A stretch of 64,000 nt of DNA from Candidatus Zhuqueibacterota bacterium (GCA_029262055.1 JAJDAD010000043.1:100012-164011); one strand, 5' to 3'; positions 27,801-35,748 are shown, numbered from the stretch's first letter. Numbers and translations: made by a program. Notes: generated from the letters alone by a model not told the origin.

Positions 27801-29037
27801 AATTTTCTCCAAACCAATTCATCCCGGACTGCAGGGGATTTTGCAGTTCATCTTCCACGAAGTAGAGGCCCTGATAGGTGTCAACCACCGGTCCGGGTGA
27901 CTGGCTTGAAGTCAGCGGTAACATACGCTTGCCACTCTCGGAGCCGCCGAGCGACAACCAGTACACGTTTTCGAGCGCATAGCGGTGGATGTAGTGTCTA
28001 TACCGGTTGGCAGTCACATCGAAGTACCAACCTTCCGCGCCTCTGGCATAGAACACAATAGAGTCATTCTGGTCAAAACTGCCGTCCCCGCCATCGTTGA
28101 GCAGAATCGCGTTTTCAACCAGTCCGGACGGACGGGCGTCGTCAATGTGTCGTGCGAGTTCACGGCCACCGTTGTTGAAAAGCTGAATCCGGGCCGGATC
28201 CACACTGTTGAGGTCGATGTTGTTATCTTCGAGAAAGCGCCCGTCGATCTTGTACATTCCTTCCTGTGAAACGGTGAATTTGTACAGAGCGCGATCCTGT
28301 AAGCCGCTCACTGTTGCAGAGCGTTTGGGCAGTTGGCGTTCCTTGCGCCAGTCCGCAGCCTGTGCATAATTGAGCAGGATGTTTTGATACAGCTCTTCTT
28401 CGTTCGGCGAGGTCGGGCGTACGCGCCGGGTCTGAGTGCGGGCGGCCCCGGAGAATTCCAACCTGATGACCACGCGTTCGATTTGTACGACCCGTTTCTG
28501 TTGCGGCAGGTATTGCGCCATGGCGACTTCCAGCCGCACCATCCGTTGGTCACGAAAGAATTCCGGTTGCCCGAGCGTTACTCTTTCGGCCGGATAGGGT
28601 TGTGCCGATCCGTAGACCTCGCTGTCGAAGACCAGATCAGCTTCGGACCAGCCGTCGACCTTGATAAAGGCAGGGGTTGGGATAAGCTCAACGTCATCAA
28701 GCGCCTGCTGATCCGTTTCCAGGACTGCCAGGCTGACGCTGCCCTGCAACGGTATCCCGATGTGGGCTACTTGATAGGGGATCTCGGGCTTGCCCTCTTC
28801 TTCGTGCAGCGGGGCGCCTCCGCCTTCCAGCCTGATCAGTCGCCTCCCCTCGTAACTGAGCTCACTTACGGAGAGGTCGTGCGCCGTGACTTCCAGAGTT
28901 ACGCCGGTCGCATCGCTTTTCAGAATCTGTACGGGCCTCGCCGTGGCCGCTTCCGAGTTTGGGACATGCAGGCAGGCCGACAAAAGAAGCAGCAACATCG
29001 TAGGCCTTGTTTGGAACGATTGAGCTTTCATGTTCAT
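24862..29037 (-). CDS. porU: PorU-like type IX secretion C25 peptidase (sortase) with its own sorting domain
   Basis: A 1391-residue outer-membrane protein. Signal peptide (TMLLLLLSACLHVPNSEA), N-terminal beta domain (to about 230), a propeptide-like region (YKFTVSQEGMYKIDGRFLED, FNNGGRELARHID), then a gingipain C25 peptidase domain at about 620-980. It shows LYVLLFGDGDYDYKN, LGSLILHYIGHGNSTLWAHE (His887) and MFIVAATCDWALYDRPARTS (Cys921), the catalytic pair, and YGDPTLRL at its end. The C-terminus is a type IX sorting domain (VLNYPNPFRETTTFTFFL, VEWDGRDAQGDVPANGVYLY). PorU removes sorting domains from exported proteins and attaches them to the surface. The ATG abuts the stop of the small membrane protein gene (TAG-ATG). 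Confidence 0.88.
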   Translation of the reverse strand: MNMKAQSFQTRPTMLLLLLSACLHVPNSEAATARPVQILKSDATGVTLEVTAHDLSVSELSYEGRRLIRLEGGGAPLHEEEGKPEIPYQVAHIGIPLQGSVSLAVLETDQQALDDVELIPTPAFIKVDGWSEADLVFDSEVYGSAQPYPAERVTLGQPEFFRDQRMVRLEVAMAQYLPQQKRVVQIERVVIRLEFSGAARTQTRRVRPTSPNEEELYQNILLNYAQAADWRKERQLPKRSATVSGLQDRALYKFTVSQEGMYKIDGRFLEDNNIDLNSVDPARIQLFNNGGRELARHIDDARPSGLVENAILLNDGGDGSFDQNDSIVFYARGAEGWYFDVTANRYRHYIHRYALENVYWLSLGGSESGKRMLPLTSSQSPGPVVDTYQGLYFVEDELQNPLQSGMNWFGENFAVNEFDATASLTLDLPNAGGAGNSRWHFQFAALNPGAHQFTMNMNGNSVGSTSFNGTVDVQGGASFVKINMRNVSFDRSETLLAGSNTLVLSYSHSSTSGQAFLDWLELEYPARLRAVDNQALFNVVPATGFQTYRVSNFTDSSIELFDVTDFANVRRIVDAETGAGGLTFTDFQQAEAPKRYIALSTSKYRTPASLTRSDFTDVRNPDLAAEFIIITHEDFLSEALRLESYRENGSPNNRLSTQVIPISDIYDNFSSGMMDAPAIRDFLKYAYDNWSPRPLYVLLFGDGDYDYKNLIDATDSNWIPTFQTDLLVDENFKFLRELDSRTSDAWFTYMESRDYPGGGSRFTPTMEMAIGRLNVQTLQEAKITIDKIIDYESRPLRGNWRNTITVVGDDELVNGGRPSSIDVIHIRDAEKLADSFIPSNFELKKIYLSEFPKVASAATGGVSKPRAKEALLNQINLGSLILHYIGHGNSTLWAHEAVFEESDNDRVQNLDKLMFIVAATCDWALYDRPARTSQAEALLLAERRGAVAMLSSARLVFASTNANFSQDYYTHLFSETGRTARIGDAFVAARIDNRARVNDEKYHIYGDPTLRLAMPEQEAVITSMTPDSIVALTTVVVEGEVRRDGQLVSDFDGTASVSVFDSEKNVRNVPEAGGVQVYDLPGNSIFRGDVPVRAGKFHARFIVPKDISYGGRLARVLTYFWNEETDGFAYRNNITVSSQTGTLVDGEGPQIRIFFRGNESFTSGDIVDDDVTMVVDIADTVSGVNIAGEIGHRMTLTLDPEEETCLSEKNRFQGVSNIDLTDLFKFNEGDHLRGTVEIPLQFPEEVEIGGRTVRCAVFGEEQRHTLQVKAWDNSNNSSTTAVEVVVVQQDGLVVERVLNYPNPFRETTTFTFFLTQDADVEIKIYTVSGQLIQTVEYMSAARGFNMVEWDGRDAQGDVPANGVYLYKLIAKGQGSDGPIQKETIRRLAIVR

Positions 29038-29226
29038 CTAAACACCGGTTGGGGACTGTCCCTCGTCGTCCTCCATAAAGAACACCAGGATCAGGCCGAT
29101 CAAAATCACTACGCTGTACATGGCAACCAGAAAGACTCTGGGCGGATGTGGTTGCAGAAACTCATAACCAAGCAGAGCAACGGACACCAAAATATAAACC
29201 AGACCGCGAAGAGTCCACTTGTCCAT
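29038..29226 (-). CDS. Small two-helix membrane protein
   Basis: A 62-residue protein with two hydrophobic segments (LRGLVYILVSVALLGYEFL and VFLVAMYSVVILIGLILVFF) and an acidic tail (MEDDEGQSPTGV). No family is recognised. Its stop codon touches the PorU-like start, so the two should be co-translated; it may assist sortase insertion or type IX function (inference). Confidence 0.6.
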   Translation of the reverse strand: MDKWTLRGLVYILVSVALLGYEFLQPHPPRVFLVAMYSVVILIGLILVFFMEDDEGQSPTGV

Positions 29227-29375
29227 AAAGTACCACTAATAACAAAAGCTTACCGGATTTTCTTCCCCGGAAGATGCCTGTAACTGCGTAATACAGGAAG
29301 CAATAATATATAGGAAACCGCGGACAAAGGGAAGTGAAAAATGAAGGAAGGGGCACGGCTTGTGTATTTGCCGAT

Positions 29376-29425
29376 AAAAAAAACAACCACCCGGATTTGG
29401 GTTGTCGGCCAGAGGCAAATCCGGG
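29376..29425 (-). terminator. Intrinsic terminator with overlapping, pseudoknot-capable stems
   Basis: On the minus strand, 26 bases after the SLT gene stop, CCCGGATTTG (29425-29416) pairs with CAAATCCGGG (29399-29390). The loop of this hairpin contains ACAACC (29405-29400), which can pair with GGTTGT (29388-29383), just before a run of eight T (29383-29376). The second stem alone would be a terminator. Both together would be an H-type pseudoknot. Confidence 0.65.
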
Positions 29426-29450
29426 CGCAGTTAGTTGAACAAATGGAGCC

Positions 29451-30119
29451 TTAGAATGTCTGAAACTCTTCGTACAATGAAAGCACAGCGGGGACGTAGT
29501 TTTGAGTTTCCTCGTACAGGACGCCGTGGGCACGATTTTGAGCGAGCCACATTTCAGCGCGTTTGCCGCCACCGTTGTATGCGGCCAGACCACCGTCGAT
29601 TTCATACATTTCTATCAGGCTGGAGAGGTACCTGCTGCCGAGGCGGATATTCAGAACGGGATCGTAAAGCACCTGCTCAGGACTCGCCCAGGCAACTTCC
29701 TCAACCGCTGCCAGGAATTGCCCGGTCGCCGGCATTACCTGCATTAGCCCGAGTGCGCCTTTTGGCGAAGTGATTTCCGGGTCCCAGGTAAAAGCAGACT
29801 CGTGCGTGATGGTCGCACAGATGAGATCGACATCCAGGTTCTCGTACTTCATGGCCGCATTGCTGATCTCATTGGCAATGGCGAACCTGGTCTCCGCATC
29901 AAGGCCGGGGTTGAAACGGGCGATGACTCTGTCAACTCTCTTGAAATGCCCGGCCCGGACACGATCAACAATAGAGACTTTGCTCAGCGCATGAATGTGC
30001 TTTTCCAGCTTCACAGATTCTCTGGCAAAAGCGCGCTGGCCACCGATTTGGAGTGCCACCAAAACCGTCAGCAACACGGCGCTTGCACTCAATGTATACA
30101 ACATTTGTTTCTTCGTCAA
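29451..30119 (-). CDS. SLT-type lytic transglycosylase
   Basis: A 222-residue periplasmic muramidase. The likely start is TTG at 30119, seven bases after GGGAG; an ATG at 30104 is the alternative. An N-terminal hydrophobic segment (MLYTLSASAVLLTVLVALQI) is a signal or anchor. The SLT domain (about 95-215) shows LICATITHESAFTWDP with the catalytic glutamate, SPKGALGLMQVMPATGQF, NIRLGSRYLSSLI and GLAAYNGGGKRAE. It cleaves peptidoglycan. A terminator follows, so it is probably its own unit, upstream of the PorU-like operon. Confidence 0.9.
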   Translation of the reverse strand: MTKKQMLYTLSASAVLLTVLVALQIGGQRAFARESVKLEKHIHALSKVSIVDRVRAGHFKRVDRVIARFNPGLDAETRFAIANEISNAAMKYENLDVDLICATITHESAFTWDPEITSPKGALGLMQVMPATGQFLAAVEEVAWASPEQVLYDPVLNIRLGSRYLSSLIEMYEIDGGLAAYNGGGKRAEMWLAQNRAHGVLYEETQNYVPAVLSLYEEFQTF

Positions 30120-30155
30120 AGTTACTCTCCCAAGTAGTCAGACAATGCTATATCT

Positions 30156-30189
30156 AAAAAAAGAGAGTCACAATAGACTCTCTTTTTTT
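30156..30189 (-). terminator. Bidirectional intrinsic terminator
   Basis: AAAAAAAGAGAGTC (30156-30169) pairs perfectly with GACTCTCTTTTTTT (30176-30189) around a 6-base loop. Runs of A and T flank the GC part, so it can act on either strand. It lies about 110 bases after the stop of the 973-residue gene and should end that transcript. Confidence 0.85.
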
Positions 30190-30295
30190 CAATCAGACTT
30201 GTACGGAACTCGCCAAGCGGAGTTCCATATTTAACATAATTATCACAAATAAACACAAACCACACCGCAACTGAGGCATATGGCCCGACTACCTC

Positions 30296-33217
30296 CTAAT
30301 AATCTATGCCGATGGAAAAAAACGTGCTCGGCATACCTTCTTCCTTCTTGAGCGGAAAGTCCCAGCGCAAAACAAGCAATCCGCCCAAATTAAATCGGAC
30401 CCCGAGACCGTAGGATGTTTTTGTTTGATCGAAGTCAAATTCCGACGTCACTACGGTCGGACCAAATCCAGTGTCGACACCCCAGACATTGGCCGCGTCG
30501 AAAAAGGCTACGGCAGTCAGGAAATCGTACTGGATTGGCAGAAACGGGAGTACGGGAAATCTGAACTCCATATTCTGAAATAATGCCCGCGTTCCGCGCA
30601 GATCGCCGTAGTCGACGCCGCGGAAGGTAAACGGACCGCCGATGCCAAAAAGCCTTTGGTCCGGGCCCGAGGTGATACCTGCAGACATCCGGTAGGCCAG
30701 AGAAGCCCGTGGTATGTGAATAGGCAGGTACTTGCGGTAATCCCCAAACAGAAAGGTCCAGTTCAGATCGCCGACATTTTGCTGAACGCTGAAACGCGCC
30801 CGCGTGCCTGCTATCGGAGAAGCGATTCCCCAAAAAGCTGTGTCGCGAACCAGCGTCATGCTGCCGCTTCCGTAAATGGCGCTCGAGGGATCCTGCTGCG
30901 TGTTGAACAAAGACACCACGTCTTGGTCGACAAAAAAGAGGTTTGTTCCAAATTCAATTCTGCTAAACCGGCTGAGAGGCAGGGAGGCCCGTCCGCCGAA
31001 GCCGCGAAAGATCTGCGTTACGAAGCCTTGATCCTGCGCCGTGAAGAATCCAAAGTCATCCCGGAATTGAAAGACCGAAAAAGCCCAGTTTAGCCGGCGG
31101 CGTTGATTAAAATACGTTGCCACCAAAGTTGATTCCAGAGGATCTCCGAAAAGAGCAGCCTGAATCAGTAGATTGCGGTCGCCCAGCATGTCACTGAAAA
31201 GAAAAGCGGTTTGCCCCGCAAAGCCGGTGTTGGTTGCGAAGGCACCGCCACCGACGACCAGGTCAGGGGTCAATTTGGGGTTGTAGCCGGAGACCAGAAA
31301 CTCTGAGCTGTCCGGCACCGAAAACTCTTTATATTTTTCATTCGGATTGGTCAGCGGCTCCAGTACAGATAGTCCCGCTTCATCGTCGCCGGATACCACT
31401 TTCTTTTCATACTCGTCAAGCGTGTAGATATACCACCCGGCATTGGAGAAGGCGCTAAACGCCAGGCGTCCGGTGTCTTTGGCGAGCGTGATAGCCGGAC
31501 TTTCCGTAATGATTCCGGCAACGCCGGTGATAAAGTTGGTGATCTGTGAAACATCGCGAGTCTGCAAATCCATCGAGTAGATGTTGGGGATGCCATTGAC
31601 GTCGGAAACGTACATGATCTCGCTGCCGTCTTTTGTCCACACCGGGTTGATATGGTTGCCACCGGTTTCGGTGAGCAGCTCAACTTCGCCGGTCTCCAGA
31701 TCATAGAGGCCAATGTTGTAATCCCCGAAAATCAACTCGTCTATGTTGGTGTTGGGCCCGCGGTCGGTCGTGATAGCAATCTTCTTGCCGTCGGGCGACC
31801 ATTGCGGGTGCATGTGGGCATATCTGTTGTCACTCAGTTGCCTCATGTTTTCGCCATCCACGTTGGCTGTATACAGGTCGGAAATACCGCCCTTGGTTCC
31901 GGTGAATACCATTTGATTGCCATCGGGGGACCAGCTCGGCGCGGCCATTCCGGTCAAACCCTCAAACGACAGTTTCTTTACGACCTTGTTTCGCTCAGCG
32001 TCCACAATGTAGATAGCATCAGTTTTACCGGCTTTGGCCACGAACGAGAACTGTTTGCCGTCCGGACTCCAATTCATGGACGTGGTAAAGTATCGCAGCG
32101 ATTCATAACTTTGGCTGCTGCCACTTTGCACGACCTTCTTGATGTCGCCATCCAGGTAGTTGTTGCCATCTTCAGCTTTCTGCAAGTCGCGCAGAAACAT
32201 GTTCAGGGTAAAATTCTTGTCCCCGATATATGCCAGGTTCTCACCGTTGGGTGATATTGCCGGGACGATGTTGAGGCTGGTGCAATCGTGGCACGGATCA
32301 GCGATGGGGTCGGCAACCTCTTCCGGACGTTTCAGGACGACTTCTTGCGGCAGATAACGGCTACGCGCGTCGTCTTGCCAGCGCTTTGAAAGTTCAACCA
32401 GATCCAGGCCGGTATGGGCTTTGAAGGCACGGTTGATGTCGCCGGTTGCGCGCGCCGTCTTGAAGATTCTACCGACCACTTCCTTGCCATAACGCTCCCC
32501 GACGTAATACCAGATTGCCTGGCCCATACGATAGACGCGGATGTCGAAAACGAAGGTCATATCGGGAATCGCCAACAACGTGTTGTTCAGCACGGCGTCG
32601 CGCATCCACATCCGGGTGATGTTGTCCATGCCGACCGACAGGTACTCGGCCATGCCCTCAATAAACCAGAGCGGTGGATTGAACCGGCGGATCACTTCGC
32701 TCGGTGCATCGGCCAGCATGATATCAAACTGAAAAGCGTGCACCATTTCGTGGGTCAGAACATGAATAAACTGGCCGTAAGATCCGGTGATGGGCAGGAT
32801 CATGCGTCCTTTCAGCGATTCTGTCACACCCTGGGTACCTTCACTGATAAAACTGTTGATGGCGTTCGTTTGCTGGAAATCGTTATGCGATGCGTACAGC
32901 AGAAGGGGGATTTTTTGTTTGAATTTGTAATCGATGATTTCGCTGAGATACGCGTAGGAACGCTCCGAGATTTCGGCGGCGTCGAGGGCCGCCTGGCGCT
33001 CTTCTTTATAAAAATAGACGTCGAAATGCTCGGTGTGTATCACTGACCAATCGAACGCTTGATAGTGTACTTTATTTTTTCCGAATCCAAAAATGTCGCC
33101 GAACTGCGCAAACGACTCGGAAGACGCTACAAGTACCAGCATCATGGGTAAGATCTTGAGCAGGCTCATCGATTTGATCACTGATGCTTTCGAGCGCTCG
33201 ATTTTGATATCTCGCAT
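30296..33217 (-). CDS. Peptidase-MA / TolB-propeller / Omp85-type barrel fusion
   Basis: A 973-residue outer-membrane protein; AAGGAG precedes the ATG. After a signal peptide (LLKILPMMLVLVASSESFAQ) comes a peptidase MA-like domain (about 50-280) with HVLTHEMVHAFQF (zinc motif HEMVH, 156-160) and WFIEGMAEYLS supplying the third ligand. Residues about 310-620 form a propeller of PD40 repeats (TSMNWSPDGKQFSF, AAPSWSPDGNQMVF, MHPQWSPDGKKIAI). The C-terminal 300 residues match the Omp85/surface-antigen barrel: LFGIGGPFTFRGVDYGDLRG, MEFRFPVLPFLPIQYDF and a final FSIGIDY. It may process or assemble surface proteins; all three parts look intact. Confidence 0.85.
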   Translation of the reverse strand: MRDIKIERSKASVIKSMSLLKILPMMLVLVASSESFAQFGDIFGFGKNKVHYQAFDWSVIHTEHFDVYFYKEERQAALDAAEISERSYAYLSEIIDYKFKQKIPLLLYASHNDFQQTNAINSFISEGTQGVTESLKGRMILPITGSYGQFIHVLTHEMVHAFQFDIMLADAPSEVIRRFNPPLWFIEGMAEYLSVGMDNITRMWMRDAVLNNTLLAIPDMTFVFDIRVYRMGQAIWYYVGERYGKEVVGRIFKTARATGDINRAFKAHTGLDLVELSKRWQDDARSRYLPQEVVLKRPEEVADPIADPCHDCTSLNIVPAISPNGENLAYIGDKNFTLNMFLRDLQKAEDGNNYLDGDIKKVVQSGSSQSYESLRYFTTSMNWSPDGKQFSFVAKAGKTDAIYIVDAERNKVVKKLSFEGLTGMAAPSWSPDGNQMVFTGTKGGISDLYTANVDGENMRQLSDNRYAHMHPQWSPDGKKIAITTDRGPNTNIDELIFGDYNIGLYDLETGEVELLTETGGNHINPVWTKDGSEIMYVSDVNGIPNIYSMDLQTRDVSQITNFITGVAGIITESPAITLAKDTGRLAFSAFSNAGWYIYTLDEYEKKVVSGDDEAGLSVLEPLTNPNEKYKEFSVPDSSEFLVSGYNPKLTPDLVVGGGAFATNTGFAGQTAFLFSDMLGDRNLLIQAALFGDPLESTLVATYFNQRRRLNWAFSVFQFRDDFGFFTAQDQGFVTQIFRGFGGRASLPLSRFSRIEFGTNLFFVDQDVVSLFNTQQDPSSAIYGSGSMTLVRDTAFWGIASPIAGTRARFSVQQNVGDLNWTFLFGDYRKYLPIHIPRASLAYRMSAGITSGPDQRLFGIGGPFTFRGVDYGDLRGTRALFQNMEFRFPVLPFLPIQYDFLTAVAFFDAANVWGVDTGFGPTVVTSEFDFDQTKTSYGLGVRFNLGGLLVLRWDFPLKKEEGMPSTFFSIGIDY

Positions 33218-33593
33218 CTCAAACTCCTTCTTGGCAAAGCAATTAACTGGTCACTAGATCTAAATCTACTCAAAGAGTAACAATAAATCCAATGTTTATT
33301 TGATCACAAATTGTACTTTTGTGAGGTACTGGACTTTATTAAAGAATACTTCAGCTTCTGCAAAAATATTCCCAATCATTCCCGCCGGGAAGCGGGAGGG
33401 TCTTCCTGTGGGAGCCTCTGCTATACCTAATAATCGCCATCCCGCGTCCCATTAGTTACAGAAAGAAAGTGACGTTTTGCCAACATGCTACAGGCTCTAT
33501 CTTATATTTGCAAAGCTCTTTTTGCCAGAATCGTGCCAAAAAAAAGCCAGGCAGGTGCCTGGCTTTTAGTAGAGTCGTTTGACGAAAACAGAA
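33218..33593. other. Intergenic region before the fusion gene
   Basis: It contains the terminator at 33538-33567, a GC-rich short hairpin CCCGCCGGGAAGCGGG near 33380-33397 and AT-rich sequence (33250-33360) likely to hold the promoter of the 973-residue gene. No gene is visible. Confidence 0.4.
33538..33567 (-). terminator. Intrinsic terminator of the small coupled operon
   Basis: On the minus strand a GCCAGGC/GCCTGGC stem with a tetraloop (33546-33563) is followed by eight T (33545-33538). It lies 27 bases after the stop of the 72-residue gene. Four T on the other strand may give weak function there. Confidence 0.85.
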
Positions 33594-33812
33594 CTAAGCG
33601 GCACGTTGCGTTACATAACCGTACTTGTCGCTGTCAGCGGCCGAAGTTTCGAGATAGGGTTTCGACATAAGGAGCGCCATGCCTTCGAAAAAACTTGTTT
33701 GCCGTTCCATGGGTTGCTGGTTTATTAGTTCCTGGGTTCTTTCATACAACTTGACTTTGCGGCTCCAGAGACTGATTTCTAAGAAATCCATATAAGGTAC
33801 TCCAACAATCAC
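33594..33812 (-). CDS. Unknown 72-residue protein, second gene of a coupled pair
   Basis: The start is a GTG at 33812 that overlaps the TGA of the upstream gene (GTGA), so translation is coupled. The product is soluble and mixed in charge (SLWSRKVKLYERTQELINQQ, FFEGMALLMSKPYLETSAAD, KYGYVTQRAA). It has one helix-rich N-terminal half and no signal peptide or cysteine. I recognise no family. A strong terminator follows at once, which supports expression. Confidence 0.55.
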   Translation of the reverse strand: MIVGVPYMDFLEISLWSRKVKLYERTQELINQQPMERQTSFFEGMALLMSKPYLETSAADSDKYGYVTQRAA

Positions 33813-34057
33813 GCGCTTGCGGGTTCTTTTTTCGAGCGGATAAGAAAATAATCCTCTCTAAACTCTTCGGCACGACCGTCGGAAATCCAAAGCATGACCG
33901 CATCCTGGAACGAAATTTTTTTGCCGCCATACGACGAGAGCTGTAAACGAAAATCTTCGATTTCCATCAACTGTAGCGCCATGTACTCGGACTGATCAAA
34001 TTTGTCTTTCATAGCGTCCTCCAGTTCTGGGTAGATCGCGAATATCAGAGACTCCAT
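33809..34057 (-). CDS. Unknown 82-residue acidic protein, first gene of a coupled pair
   Basis: A short, mostly helical and acidic protein (AIYPELEDAMKDKFDQSEYM, LMEIEDFRLQLSSYGG, AVMLWISDGRAEEFREDYF). The order of an E-Y-M-x-L-x-L-M-E-I-E helix, a glycine turn, then W-I and E-F-R-E-x-Y recalls short uncharacterised bacterial proteins, but I cannot name the family. It faces the TPR gene across a 310-base divergent gap. Confidence 0.55.
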   Translation of the reverse strand: MESLIFAIYPELEDAMKDKFDQSEYMALQLMEIEDFRLQLSSYGGKKISFQDAVMLWISDGRAEEFREDYFLIRSKKEPASA

Positions 34058-34367
34058 TGCTTTGTTGTGAACCTACCGCAACAAATATGCCAGCAGAAAA
34101 TTAGTTCCTGTTTGCGCGCAGAGAAATAGTACAGATCCCTGCTTTTTAATGCCTAACGTCCTTCTCCGGAAATCCTGCACCGCTCAGATAAACCCCCACA
34201 GGTGTACCTCTACGACCACAGTTTGCCGCCGGCTTCATTTGTGCGCGGCCTGTCCCCTTAACAGGTTGTGACAGGTTCTTAACTTTGGAGCAAGAAAACC
34301 TGCCTGTGAAGTGTCTTTATTAACATATCACTATCCCACCGTATTCTCACCAACGACGGAGGAGACC
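34058..34367. other. Divergent gap between the small operon and the TPR gene
   Basis: The 310 bases hold no visible gene. The first part is AT-rich and probably contains the minus-strand promoter; the part near 34322-34366 includes ACGGAGGAG, the ribosome site of the TPR gene. No clear repeat is seen. Confidence 0.4.
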
Positions 34368-35552
34368 ATGTCCACTGCCGCACTAGACCAACTCGAGGCC
34401 TCGCTGGCTGCTTCGGGGCAATACGAAAACAACAAGGACGCAGCCGCTGCTGCAACCAGGGATTTCTTCGTGGCCAGGAAAGGCGTTCCCCCCACCGCAG
34501 ACGCAATTAGTCTACACTTTCTCGTCCGCTCCTATTCCCGTTTGGAAATCCCCGATACAGCTACGCAGGGTGTCCTGGAGGAGGCTTTTTATGAACTGAC
34601 CCTGGCCGGTATGTTCGCGCGTTACCGGGGTGAGTCCGAGACGCATTTTGCCAGGGCCGAGGCAATCAAGAACCTCATGAGCAATGCATTTTACGATGCT
34701 GAGTACTCCTTCTTATCCGGCTTGAGCGGCGCTGAACTGGAGAAAAAGCTTGCCTGTGACACCTGCTATGAGGACGTCAACAAGATGTTGCAGCAGGATA
34801 CGGCTACTGCTTTTGCTCTGATTGGCACCGGCTTTGACCTGGCGCAAAGCATGGGCGGGACCATCGACACTAAACGCCGGTACGATTTTCTCATGAAATG
34901 CCACTTTGCGCTTTATTCGGTTGCCCTCGCAAGCGGCAAGCGGCCCTACTACCACACGGCCCTGGCCCTCGGTAAGTATCTCAAGGGTGAATCCGGCCCC
35001 TATTCCTCGCTGAAAATGTGGTCGCATTTCCACGACGGCAACATCAGGATGAGCCTGGGCTTTTACGAAGGCGGCGGTACCACCCAGTACGATGCTGCAA
35101 AATTAGAATACGAAGGCGGGCTGAATGCTGCCACGGCAATGGGTTTGAACTATGCCATCATGACCATGCAGGAAAAGATGGGCACCGTACATTCCTATCT
35201 GAAGGAGCCGGCCCTGGCTAACCAATTTTTCGATGCTTCGGAAGCAACCAGCCATGACTCGGACATCAAGCCATTTCTGGCCGACCGCAACCAGGTGTCG
35301 GGGCTCATCGGGTTAGGAAACAGTGCGTTCGAAAGCGCAGCGCCAGGCGATGACAGCGCTTATGGGATCGCAGAGAAGTACTACCGAGCCGCAAGTGAGC
35401 TTGCTAACCAAATAAACTATGCTGCTAACGAAAAAATCGCTTTGCGTAGTTTGGCACGGCTTTATGAAAAATGGGGAAAACCCCCGGATGCGGCACTGGT
35501 CAGTCAAATGGCTGAGGCCGTGAAGTGTGGCTTTGATTATGACTACAGATAG
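34368..35552 (+). CDS. TPR-like cytoplasmic protein of unknown function
   Basis: The ATG at 34368 has ACGGAGGAG upstream; an earlier in-frame start is rejected. The 394-residue product has no signal peptide and is almost all helical. TPR-like pairs appear in the second half (SSLKMWSHFHDGNIRMSLGF, GLNYAIMTMQEKMGTVHSYL, AEKYYRAASELANQINYAAN, ALRSLARLYEKWGKPPDA). A CDTCYEDV pair of cysteines lies near residue 128. No enzyme motif is seen. It precedes a 25-residue peptide gene and then a TPR-CHAT protease on the same strand, which suggests a scaffold or sensor for that protease (inference). Confidence 0.65.
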   Translation: MSTAALDQLEASLAASGQYENNKDAAAAATRDFFVARKGVPPTADAISLHFLVRSYSRLEIPDTATQGVLEEAFYELTLAGMFARYRGESETHFARAEAIKNLMSNAFYDAEYSFLSGLSGAELEKKLACDTCYEDVNKMLQQDTATAFALIGTGFDLAQSMGGTIDTKRRYDFLMKCHFALYSVALASGKRPYYHTALALGKYLKGESGPYSSLKMWSHFHDGNIRMSLGFYEGGGTTQYDAAKLEYEGGLNAATAMGLNYAIMTMQEKMGTVHSYLKEPALANQFFDASEATSHDSDIKPFLADRNQVSGLIGLGNSAFESAAPGDDSAYGIAEKYYRAASELANQINYAANEKIALRSLARLYEKWGKPPDAALVSQMAEAVKCGFDYDYR

Positions 35553-35657
35553 TGAGGCAACCGTGTCTTAGAACAAAAGGGCAGGAGGTTCTGACGATAG
35601 CCTCTGCTGCCTAAATCCCAAAAACAAAGTAAGCTAACGAATCGACGGAGGTGCAAA

Positions 35658-35735
35658 ATGAAATTGATCGACAGGCTGGTCCAGATATTTTCACTTGATC
35701 CCCCTGACGGTGAGGGTCCTCAGCCGGGCAAATAA
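35658..35735 (+). CDS. 25-residue peptide gene with strong ribosome site
   Basis: An ATG at 35658 preceded by GGAGGTGCAAA opens a 25-codon frame: MKLIDRLVQIFSL, an amphipathic start, then a turn-rich tail DPPDGEGPQPGK. A strong intrinsic terminator begins 14 bases after its stop. The near-ideal ribosome site and the terminator together make a real peptide likely. It lies between the TPR gene and the TPR-CHAT gene. I know no family for it. It could be a substrate, inhibitor or signal for the CHAT protease (inference). Confidence 0.5.
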   Translation: MKLIDRLVQIFSLDPPDGEGPQPGK

Positions 35736-35748
35736 TGCTCTTAACAAG

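Noticed and set aside
34368..35552. The TPR-like protein as a bacterial gasdermin partner of the CHAT protease.
   Set aside because: It is too long, TPR-like along the second half and lacks the gasdermin beta-sheet/lipidation features.
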